From contig MU646755.1 in the NCBI GenBank assembly GCA_026770585.1, positions 100,688 through 115,462 of the forward strand: DNA of 14,775 nt, given 5' to 3'. How positions within the stretch are numbered: position 1 is the first letter of the stretch; each line of letters begins with the position of its first letter. Origin of the DNA: Baffinella frigidus (Eukaryota > Cryptophyceae > Cryptomonadales > Baffinellaceae). Position numbers and translations under genes: made by a program. The notes beneath the pieces were generated by a model that ran no database searches, was not told where the DNA came from, and saw nothing but the letters and a program-made list of their open reading frames with translations. Positions 1 through 6,091 of the stretch are shown here, in pieces.

Positions 1-105
1 CCCCTCGTCCTTGGCGCCCCCCTCCCCGCGCGCGCCCCCCTTGCCCCCAGCCGCACGCCAGACCGCCACCATGCCCATCACGACGCCGCCGTACTCGAGG
101 GGCAT
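1..105 (-). CDS. CSK: CSK-like exon 5: end of GAF domain, runs off the window
   Basis: Acceptor cgcag|ATGCCC is phase 0. It encodes MPLEYGGVVMGMVAVWR, the typical last two GAF strands, then a Gly/Ala/Lys-rich tail that stays open to position 1. A donor at 57/56 (TGGC|GTGCGG) is possible, which would give a shorter exon in phase 1. Two upstream near-copies of this exon start (284 and 457) also have AG acceptors. I take the most downstream copy as real because that rule holds for the plus-strand gene. Confidence 0.5.
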   Translation of the reverse strand, partial: MPLEYGGVVMGMVAVWRAAGGKGGARGEGGAKDEG

Positions 106-333
106 CTGCGCCATAAGAGGGTCGCGAGCCGTAAGACAGTCGCGAACCGTAAGTCAGTCTCTCTCTCTCTCTCTCGCTCTCTCTCTCTCTCGCTCTCTCT
201 ATCCCCGCGCGCGCCCCCTTTGCCCCCGGCCGCGCGCCAGACCGCCACCATGCCCATCACGACGCCGCCGTACTCCAGAGGCATCTGCGCCGTAAGAGAG
301 TCGCGAGCCGTAAGACAGTCGCGAGTCGTAAGT

Positions 334-376
<43 letters not shown>

Positions 377-3300
377 CGCGCGCCCCCCCCTTGCCCCCAG
401 CCGCGCGCGCCAGACAGTCACCATGCCCATAACGACGACGCCGTACTCGAGAGGCATCTGCGCCGTAAGACAGTCGCAGTCACCGTAAGACAGTCGCGAG
501 CCGTAAGACAGCCTCTCTCTCTCTCTCTCTCTCTCGCTCTCTATCACTCGCAAGCCTAACGAAAAGCGATCAACTTACTAAGCCAGTCACGAGCAGCACA
601 CGCACGTGCCAGCGCCAGCCAAGCAAGCGCGTACCCAGCGTGTTCATCGCGTCCCTCCATAGATTATATCTCAGATTTCGGTGGGGCTTGGAGCCATTCT
701 GTAAATTTAGAGATTTATAACTCTTCGATGTGTACCAGAAATCGTTCAGATGGACAGTTTCTGAGATAGAATATATCCACCCTGGAGGGGACTTGCTGCC
801 AATCCCGAATAACCCTTTATCGCAAAAGTTGACAGGATTTGTACCACTAAAATACTTATGAGACCGTTTTGTACCAGATCCATTCATCACGGGGGACTGA
901 GATCTCAGTGCATTCCAAGGGGAGTTGACTTAAGAATGCTCAAAATACCCCCACCCTGCCTCCAGGGTGGGAAGGGCCCCGATGAGTGTGGCCGGCGCCT
1001 GCGGTGGGAGACCTGCGAGGAAACCGTCCTTTAGGGTTTAGGGTTTGGGGTTTAGGGTTTAGGGTTGAGGGTTGAGGGTTTAGAGTTTAGGGTTGAGGGT
1101 TGAGGGTTGAGGGTTGAGGGTTTAGAGTTTAGAGTTTAGGGTGTAGGGTGTAGGGTGTAGGGTGTAGGGTGTAGGGTTTAGGGTTCAAGGTTTGGGGGTT
1201 GGGGCGTAAGGTGTAGGGTGAGGGGTTAGGGGTTAGGGTTAGACCGAGAGCCCCCCGTCAGCCATAAGGAAGCCGCGCCCATTCCCATCCCCCCCCCCGG
1301 GCATCATCGGATAGTTGGGGAGCAGCGACGAGGCCTCAATGAACCCCGGTAGCTGCAGAGCACCCTGCGAGGGGAGCCCACCCGGCCCTTCGCCCACCAC
1401 CCACACCCGCTGCTTTTCGGGATACACCTGACGTGGGGAAAATGCACGGGTTAGATGCAAAAAGCCGTTCGTGAGGCGGGCCCGTTCCTTGAGGCGGATA
1501 GACGGTTGGAGCCCGCCCGGCCACACGAGGCTACCTATGCGAACATAATAAATGTCGATTGTAAACGTGTGTAGTAATTTTCAGATGAAAAGCAGCGACT
1601 TTACACAGGTCCGACCGCTCAGCGGGCGGAAACGTGATCATTTGCCCACAAAACTTTAAAAGTCCGTTTTATTCTGTTCGCCTGGGTAGCCTCGTGTGGG
1701 GCCCTTCGCCCACCACCCACACCCGCTGCTCCGCGGGATATACGTGCGGTAAAACACAATGTTTTTAAAACAAAAGATTGTTTTTCAAAAACGTTCAAAA
1801 TAGTGTTTTTAAAGCACGGGTTGGATATGCAAAAAGGTGCGTTCTTCCCGAGGCGGGGTTGTTGGTTGAGGCGCGTAGACGTTTGTATCACGCAAGTCAA
1901 GGCGCGAGGGCCTACCTAGGACCTGTATCGAGAGTAATAAAGAAGAAGAAGAACAAGAAGAACCAGAAGAACAAGAAGAAGAAGAAGAAGAAGAACAAGA
2001 ACAAGGAGAAGAACAAGAACAAGAAGGAGAAGAAGGAGAGACGCGTGTGGGGCAGACAGTCCCCGCGACCACCACGGGGTGCAAAGGCCTTGGACCAGGG
2101 TCCGTGTTCATAGGTTAACGGCCAGAAAACCGGGTAGTTAGGCCTACGGTAGGCAGTAGGGCCCTTAGGCCCGGGTTTCTCGTAGGAGCCCCCCTAGGCC
2201 CCTACGGCCTACCGTGGTCAATATCGTCGGCCTAACTACCCGGTTTTCAGTCAGTTATCATATTAGTGTGCAAGAAAGCTTTGGCAGGATCCAGCGGGAG
2301 TTGTTGCAGGATGCGGCTCGAGGGCGATCCCTTCAGTGGCGATGCGGTCAAATTTGACCGCACAGAGATCGTAGGTAGGTCCTAGGACCCTACGGTAGGG
2401 CGTATGAGCCTACTCGCCACTCAAGGGATAGAGCGTGTGCCGGGCTGCGGGACGGTGTCGCGGCAGACAGGTTTAGAGTTCTGGGATTTGCAGGAATCTG
2501 GGTTGGTGGGTTTTGTGGTGAAGTTTCTGGGGTTTCGTCAGAATCTGGTTTTTAGGGGTGTGGGTGTTGGGGTTTAGGGATTTCGGCAAGAATCTGGGTT
2601 TTAGGATTTACGTGGTTGGGGTTGAGGGATTTGGGGGGTTTGGGAGTTGGGGTTCAGGGATGTTAGGGGTTCGGGTGTTGGGGTTTAGGGATTTTAGGGG
2701 GTTGGGTGTTGGGGTTTAGGGATTTTAGGGGTTTGGATGTTGGGGTTTAGGAATTTTGGGGCTTTGGGTGTTGGGGTTCAGGGATTTGAGGGTGTTGGGT
2801 GTTGGGGTTCAGGGATTTGAGGGGTTTGGGTGGTGGGGTTTAGGAATTTTAGGGGTTTGGGTGTTGGGGTTTAGGAATTTTGGGGGTTTGGGTGTTGGGG
2901 TTCAGGGATTTTAGGGGTTTGGGTGTTGGTGTTTAGGGATTTTAGGGGTTTGGGTGTTGGGGTTTAGGGATTTGAGGGGCTTGGGTGTTGGGGTTTAGGG
3001 TACCGCGGCAGGCACGAACTCGAGGCCGGTCGACTTGGGGTCCTGCCACGTGTTCCACTGTTACTTCTTAAGTTAACAGAGGTTCCACTTTTGCTTTGAG
3101 ACGTTCCACTCTCGACTTTTGTCTCGGTGGGCCGCGCTCTAGCAGCCACCGGGGGCTTCACGGATACAGTCCATCTAAACCATGTGTACGAGAATATTGT
3201 CCTTTGCACTGGGATTCCAACCGACTTTCTCCCGGGTCGTTACCGTCCATGTAGGGGGTGGGGGGGACTTGCGGAGAGAAGAAGGGGTACAGGGCGGCGA

Positions 3301-5416
3301 GATTCCCTCGGTACACCTCCGCCAGCCTTCCACGATGAAAATATGTGGATTTATTGGATGCGGATGAGATCATGGTGTCCTGGGTGATGCAGAACAATTT
3401 CATCTCGAAAGATAACTGAATCAGTTCCCTAATCAGCGTTTTCATTTAATTAGGAGGCCTAATTAAATTTACTATGCCCTAACTAATTTCGTGTATTCAA
3501 CCTCCTATTCAAAAGGAACTGGTTCAGTTATCTTCCGAGATGAAATTGGGAAGAACCATCGGAGGGGTGGTGGGCCACACAACGGGCTTCGAGGCTTTCG
3601 TTGGGGCCGGAATTCCGGGTGTTACGTGACCAATTTGCATCAGAAAAATCCTTCAAGTTAATTGCCTTCAGGCTAGTTGGCTTTTTTTTTAAAGGTCCGA
3701 AGTCCACCGTGTGGAAAGGTACGGTGACAAGAAACGCCACCCGTGATTCGTGACAGACGACCCCAAGGCATGGGTTGGGTCCTCGCCAACATTTAATTGG
3801 GATGGGAACCTTGTGGCGGAAGTAGAGGACAATTCCGGGTCTTACGGGACCAATTCGCATCAGAAAAATCCTTGAAAGTTAATTGTCTGCAGGCAAGTTG
3901 ACTTCTGTTGAAAGGTCCGTAGTCCACCGTGTGGTCACCGCAGACTCCCATCCTCCGGAACCCAACGCCCTCTCAAACGTTGAGACGATTGACTTCTGAA
4001 AGTGTGAGGGGGGGACCTCGTGGCGGAAGTAGAGGACACACCGCGTCGCGTTCAGGAGCGATGACACCACCTCAAACTGCGCCTGCGCACCGCCCACGCG
4101 CGTCAGCTTATGCCCCGCAAGCGTCAGCACATGCCCCTCAATCTTATCTCAGAAAACGAGTTCTAAAACTCGTTTTCTCAAGTCAATTCCTCTACAAATT
4201 TGTCAACTTATGCAGAGAGTAAAGAAGAAGTTGACGAATTTGTAGGGGAATTGACTTAGGAAAACGAGTTTTAGAACTCGTTTTCTGAGATAAAATCGCG
4301 GCAGCATGTGCACCTCAATCGCACCGCCAACTCGCGTCAGCATATGCGTCAGCATGAAATTATTCAGCGTGAGACATGAGTAGTCTGTTGGTAGCGACCA
4401 ACAAACTTCTCTCGAAACTTCGCTCACCATCAACAGCCCTTGGCAGCTATGTGCCTGTTCACCGCCCACTAGCGTCAGCATGCGACATGCCCCTCAAGAC
4501 ATCACCGCATCCAAACAAACAGCGACAAACAAACTCGCACACACCCGACAGGCCTAATCCTGGGACATGTTGAATTTAAAAGACAGTGATTCCCTATTTG
4601 TTCATAGGAGTAGGACGAAGGTCAATTAGGGCCCTAAGTAAATTTAATTAGGGCCAGAATCCGGTTTGATAGGCCATTTCCTTCTAAATTAAACATGTTC
4701 CCGGACGAGGCCCTGGCAGCGCATGCACCACCAACCAACACGATTGGACCAAATCGTCGATTTTAGATTTTGGATTTACCCTTGATTTACCCTTGCAGAA
4801 ACCCCGGATCCGGGGTCTCAGCAAGGGTAAATCTCAAGTCTGACATCGATGATTTGGTTCAACCGTTAGGGTTGGTGGCAGCCAGGACGCCAGCATGGGC
4901 CCCCGATTTAATGACGCTGCCGCCGACATCCATCGACCAACCAGCATCGTGCATCACGCACCGGCATTTAAGAGGCATGGTGTGTCCCCAAGAAGGATGG
5001 GCAGCGACCTGGCACAGCGCATTGAACTCCGACGACACCCCCGTGTAGTCCTCGCTGTCGCGCGGGTCCTCGTCCTTCTCCCCGCCGTCACGCAAATCGG
5101 CGCCGCTGCGATCACGGCTCTTCGACCTGCGCGCCGAAAGGCGCTGCCCCCCGTTCTCGCCGCCCCGCGCCGCCATCCGCTTTGTCTGATCAAATCGAAT
5201 TGCGAGCGGCAAGCCGCCAGCTCCAGACAACGTGACGAGCTGCGCAGATGGGCTGCGCTGCCGGCTCGACCCGATTCGCGCGCGGGCTCTGCCAAAGGGC
5301 AGCACAGGGCCTGCAAAGAGCAGAGCCGGAGACCGTGCCGCCGAGTGCTGTGAATGGAAGGCGGCCGCAGTGGTGGCTGCCATGAAGGAGAACGCCACCG
5401 CTGCTCCCCACGCCAT
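1..5416 (-). CDS. CSK: Chloroplast sensor kinase-like GAF protein, 5' part of gene (5 exons, partial)
   Basis: Joined exons 5416-5009, 4082-4017, 3042-3004, 1427-1245 and 105 to the window edge give one open frame of over 260 residues, and every intron is phase 0 with GT-AG ends. Residues 1-19 look like a signal peptide, followed by Phe20 (AAA|FHS) and a basic Ser/Ala/Arg stretch, as in proteins imported into complex plastids. From about residue 127 the frame reads like the GAF domain of CSK/Hik2 kinases: FNALCQ-AQFEVV, RCVLYFRHE, DPKSTGLEFVPAA, VYPEKQRVWVVGEG, ASSLLPNYP and PLEYGGVVMGMVAVW. In that family the GAF domain senses plastoquinone redox state and a histidine kinase follows; the kinase part would lie to the left of position 1. 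The LCQ cysteine (residue 135) may be the conserved redox or Fe-S cysteine of the family, which is inference. It could instead be another plastid GAF histidine kinase. The exon joins are the strongest evidence, because they rebuild the domain without any frame loss. Confidence 0.66.
232..457 (-). repeat. Two upstream echoes of CSK-like exon 5 start, with CT tracts
   Basis: On the minus strand, copies begin at 457 and 284 after the same cgcag acceptor and encode MPLEYGVVVMGMVTVW and MPLEYGGVVMGMVAVW. Together with the copy at 105 they form a tandem array with a period of about 175 bases, each followed by a CT/GA tract (about 157-200, 337-374 and 512-543) and short gccgtaagacagtcgcga units. Most differences between copies are silent in the minus reading (CCC/CCT, CTC/CTG/CTC, GTG/GTT), but G/V and A/T changes occur. 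Each copy could act as a competing 3' splice site. Confidence 0.7.
660..779. repeat. Imperfect inverted repeat
   Basis: Arms tagattatatctcaga (660-675) and tctgagatagaatatatcca (760-779) are imperfect reverse complements around a spacer of about 85 bases, directly abutting the 100-base element. Confidence 0.6.
772..871 (+). repeat. 100-base dispersed element, copy 1
   Basis: The reverse complement of this stretch matches 12111-12210 over its full 100 bases with roughly six to eight mismatches and no visible gap. The shared core includes aacttttgcgataaaggg and cctgtc. It is non-coding in both places. One copy lies in an intron of each gene. Confidence 0.85.
1032..1240. repeat. Degenerate TTTAGGG telomere-like array
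   Basis: About 200 bases of TTTAGGG, TTGAGGG, TTTAGAG and GTGTAGG heptamer or hexamer variants. This is the plant/alga-type telomere unit in interstitial form. On the coding (minus) strand it reads CCCTAAA and starts within a few bases of the exon 4 donor. Confidence 0.9.
1245..1427 (-). CDS. CSK: CSK-like exon 4: central GAF segment (61 codons)
   Basis: Acceptor cgtcag|GTGTAT and donor TCG|GTCTAA are both phase 0. The product begins VYPEKQRVWVVGEG, continues through FIEASSLLPNYPMM and a Gly-rich loop (encoded by a run of ten or more C on the plus strand), and ends FLMADGGLS. The conserved look of VWVVGEG and SSLLPNYP supports a GAF ligand-pocket region. The C homopolymer makes length errors likely there, although the frame is intact as given. 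The CCCTAA-like array of intron 4 starts directly at the donor. Confidence 0.68.
1521..1699. repeat. 179-base block with perfect 15-base terminal inverted repeats
   Basis: CCACACGAGGCTACC at 1521-1535 has its exact reverse complement at 1685-1699. The block lies between the real CSK-like exon 4 start and its echo, so it may mark the inserted element. It has no coding capacity. Confidence 0.6.
1698..1915 (-). repeat. Echo of CSK-like exon 4 start and upstream intron
   Basis: The minus strand repeats the first about 45 bases of exon 4 (reading roughly VYPAEQRVWVVGEGP) at 1698-1750, with the AG acceptor lost. The homology continues into intron sequence (copies at 1445-1540 and 1815-1915). An AT-rich stretch of about 55 bases (1758-1813) is present only in this copy. 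Confidence 0.7.
1937..2037. repeat. GAA/AAC trinucleotide-type repeat
   Basis: Purine-rich AAGAAGAAGAACAAG-type low-complexity stretch. It produces apparent poly-Lys/Asn or poly-Ser frames that I do not take as genes. Confidence 0.9.
2125..2248. repeat. Foldback element with 20-base arms
   Basis: gaaaaccgggtagttaggcc (2125-2144) pairs with ggcctaactacccggttttc (2229-2248). The inner part contains CCTACGGTAGG-type motifs and further partial complementarity (cctaggcccctacggccta). Confidence 0.8.
2327..2429. repeat. Foldback element with nested 20-base palindrome
   Basis: Arms 2327-2342 and 2414-2429 are reverse complements with one mismatch. Inside lies the perfect palindrome TGCGGTCAAATTTGACCGCA (2343-2362). 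Confidence 0.75.
2470..3000. repeat. Minisatellite of about 30 bases, GGGGTTTAGGGATTTTAGGG type
   Basis: A tandem array of about 30-base units combining gggtgttggggtttaggg and attttaggggttt, more regular from about 2565. It contains telomere-like TTTAGGG words. On the coding strand of the CSK-like gene it starts right after the exon 3 donor (GCG|GTACCCTAAACC). Confidence 0.9.
3004..3042 (-). CDS. CSK: CSK-like exon 3: 39-base micro-exon of the GAF domain
   Basis: Thirteen codons read DPKSTGLEFVPAA, flanked by ggcag| and |GTACCC and in phase 0 on both sides. It is exactly the short segment needed between RHE of exon 2 and VYPEKQRVW of exon 4 in a GAF domain of this type. It is too short for ordinary ORF finding; the fit in content and phase is the support. 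A foldback element abuts its acceptor and a minisatellite follows its donor. Confidence 0.62.
3055..3140. repeat. Introner-like element copy next to CSK-like exon 3 acceptor
   Basis: CCACTGTTACTTCTTAAGTT, then aacagaggttccacttttgc and a tail with ctctcgac and ttgtctcggtg. It is closely similar to 9870-9950. In minus reading it ends aacagtgg, only 12 bases before the AG acceptor at 3043. Confidence 0.75.
3395..3548. repeat. Foldback element with about 34-base arms
   Basis: caatttcatctcgaaagata-actgaatcagttcc (3395-3428) is an imperfect reverse complement of 3514-3548. The centre is AT-rich with taattaggaggcctaatta. Confidence 0.8.
3583..3714. repeat. Dispersed repeat family D, copy 1
   Basis: It shares gggcttcgagg, ccgg, gtgaccaatttgcatcagaa, a Gln/Leu-free AT-rich middle and the end gtccaccgtgtgg with 3831-3934 and 12688-12817. 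It is non-coding. Confidence 0.75.
3806..3831 (-). repeat. Echo of CSK-like exon 2 end plus donor
   Basis: The minus strand reads TGTCCTCTACTTCCGCCACA-AG|GTTCCC, matching the true exon end TGTCCTCTACTTCCGCCACG-AG|GTCCCC with one exon mismatch. It encodes VLYFRHK versus VLYFRHE. It could act as an alternative donor. Confidence 0.8.
3831..3934. repeat. Dispersed repeat family D, copy 2
   Basis: aattccgggt, gaccaattcgcatcagaaaa, aagttgactt and gtccaccgtgtgg are shared with the other two copies. It lies between the true exon 2 end (4017) and that exon's echo (3806-3831). Confidence 0.78.
4017..4082 (-). CDS. CSK: CSK-like exon 2: GAF strand (22 codons)
   Basis: Acceptor gcgcag|GCGCAG and donor GAG|GTCCCC are both phase 0. 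The product, AQFEVVSSLLNATRCVLYFRHE, fits directly after LCQ of exon 1, giving the ALCQAQ pattern typical of Hik2/CSK GAF domains followed by the first core beta strand. Its 3' end is copied again at 3806-3831. Confidence 0.68.
4088..4499 (-). repeat. Three copies of the CSK-like intron 1 acceptor flank
   Basis: caccgcccacgcgcgtcagc at about 4089, caccgccaactcgcgtcagc at about 4321 and caccgcccactagcgtcagc at about 4460 are followed by related catatgc or acatgcccctcaa words. The first directly precedes (in minus reading) the exon 2 acceptor. Confidence 0.65.
4144..4292. repeat. Double-palindrome foldback element
   Basis: Long arms 4144-4209 and 4225-4292 are near-perfect reverse complements. 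Each arm also carries its own palindrome (aaaacgagttctaaaact-cgtttt at 4153-4176, and the matching one at 4260-4285), so the stretch can form a stem or a cruciform with hairpin tips. Confidence 0.85.
4727..4878. repeat. Foldback family A, copy 1 (CCAAATCG ends)
   Basis: accaccaaccaacac and ggaccaaatcgtcgat pair with atcgatgatttggtt and gggttggtggc. The interior carries gatttacccttgc / gcaagggtaaatc and a GGATCC-centred palindrome at 4801-4816. Confidence 0.8.
5009..5416 (-). CDS. CSK: CSK-like exon 1: plastid-targeting presequence and start of GAF domain
   Basis: This exon has 136 codons and ends CAG|GTCGCT in phase 0. I chose the ATG at 5416 because a hydrophobic signal peptide follows immediately (MAWGAAVAFSFMAATTAAA) with Phe at +1. 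An in-frame ATG at 5521 would add 35 non-hydrophobic residues and bury the signal. Residues 20-70 are rich in Ser, Ala and Arg with few acids, like a transit peptide. Residues 80-125 are charged and probably disordered. The end, SSEFNALCQ, begins the GAF domain. Frames on the opposite strand here are shadows. Confidence 0.7.
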
Positions 5417-5876
5417 GCCCCTCCGTACAAGCACTCCGCTCCGCCGTTCAGTGCGGCGGGGCTCCTTCCCTTGCCGCCCGAGATGGATCCCGTTGCAGCC
5501 TGATATTGCCTCGGCCACCATCGCAGCTTTCCGAATACCTCTCTCTCCTCCAAATCAAAAGTTTTGCCCTGCAGGAAAGAGTTGCTCGCCAAGCCCCGCT
5601 CGCGGGCCTGTCCGAGCCCACCCTCGGGATCAGATGGCTGGCCCTGGTACGCGTCCGCTGTGCATCCACGCACAGGAGAGGCGGGGGTGGGGAACAAGGA
5701 GATCGCTTGGATCTCAGCTGGGGTGTTCGTATATAGAAACCAAACAATCAGTATATTCAGATTAGAAGAATATGCGAAACCAAGAAAATGCCGGGGTTCA
5801 TGAGGTTTTCCCAGCTGAGGTTTTCTGGTTCATGAGGTTTTGCTTATCAAAAATTAATTTGCGGCAAGAGAAGGAG
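5417..5876. promoter_or_regulatory. Shared divergent intergenic region between the CSK-like gene and BCD1
   Basis: 460 bases separate the two start codons, so both promoters and 5' leaders must lie here. GTATATAG at 5728-5735 is the only TATA-like word on the plus side, and it is weak evidence. The right part is AT-richer with stops, as expected for a leader. A 15-base direct repeat ggttcatgaggtttt occurs at 5795-5809 and 5828-5842. Pyrimidine-rich stretches precede 5416 on the minus side. Confidence 0.5.
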
Positions 5877-6091
5877 ATGGAATCGCTCGTCGGGGCCATC
5901 GTGCCAGAGGAGAAGATGGAGGTCGAGAAGGAAGGAGGAGAAGCGGAAGCGGATCCCGAGCCGATGGTGAAAGATGTGGAGGTGTGCGGGGTGTGCGGGG
6001 ACGCGGCGGCCAAGTACAAGTGTCCGAGGTGCGCAAAGCGCACGTGCAGTTTGAAGTGCGTCAAGGCGCACAAGCAGGCCGACGATTGCAG
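5877..6091 (+). CDS. BCD1: BCD1 exon 1: acidic N-terminus and HIT zinc finger
   Basis: 71 codons plus two bases, ending TGC AG|GTGCGT (phase 2). I chose the ATG at 5877 because it is in good context (gagATGG), gives a family-like short acidic N-terminus (MESLVGAIVPEEK), and follows an AT-rich leader; the frame is open upstream to ATG 5772. Zinc ligands are Cys37, 40, 49, 52, 57, 61, His65 and Cys71 in VCGVCGDAAAKYKCPRC, TCSLKC and KAHKQADDC. Confidence 0.9.

Larger units (their letters stand above)
106..1244 (-). other. CSK-like intron 4 (1139 bases)
   Basis: From the donor the intron reads first through a CCCTAA-type array, then a 100-base dispersed element and an imperfect inverted repeat, then CT/GA tracts and the two exon 5 echoes. 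No further gene is seen. The minus frame at 570-890 is a by-product of these repeats. Confidence 0.6.
1428..3003 (-). other. CSK-like intron 3 (1576 bases)
   Basis: From the donor it holds the 30-base minisatellite, two foldback elements, a GAA-rich tract, the exon 4 echo and a block with 15-base inverted ends. I see no coding exon inside. Confidence 0.6.
3043..4016 (-). other. CSK-like intron 2 (974 bases)
   Basis: It contains, from the donor, one copy of a dispersed about 105-base repeat, the exon 2 end echo, a second copy of that repeat, a foldback at 3395-3548 and the introner-like element at the acceptor. The minus reading around 3220-3350 (LAEVYRGNLAALYPFF) is open, but I could not fit it in phase. 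Confidence 0.55.
4083..5008 (-). other. CSK-like intron 1 (926 bases)
   Basis: It contains foldbacks at 4144-4292 and 4727-4878 and three copies of an acceptor-side motif, plus-strand caccgccnactngcgtcagc, near 4088-4135, 4320-4350 and 4459-4499. No extra exon is recognised. Confidence 0.55.

Noticed and set aside
570-890. 106-residue minus-strand frame
   Set aside because: It covers an inverted repeat and the 100-base dispersed element, whose second copy at 12111-12210 is non-coding.
1778-2113. Open frames with poly-Lys/Asn (plus) or poly-Ser (minus)
   Set aside because: They are created by the GAA/AAC repeat, have no conserved content, and lie in an intron of the CSK-like gene.
2268-2360. 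Plus-strand frame reading ESFGRIQRELLQDAARGRSL
   Set aside because: It is short, lies on the strand opposite the CSK-like gene inside a foldback, and has no splice-compatible neighbour.
2470-3000. Regular repeats as a possible CRISPR array
   Set aside because: Units are contiguous and similar throughout, without unique spacers, in a eukaryotic intron; this is a minisatellite.
3158-3350. Minus-strand frame reading LAEVYRGNLAALYPFF as a possible CSK exon
   Set aside because: It is protein-like but has no phase-compatible acceptor and donor, and exons 2, 3 and 4 already join without it.
4895-5765. Several plus-strand and other minus-strand frames over the CSK-like exon 1
   Set aside because: They are shadows of the GC-rich exon. 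They lack a signal peptide or family motifs and do not join to other exons.
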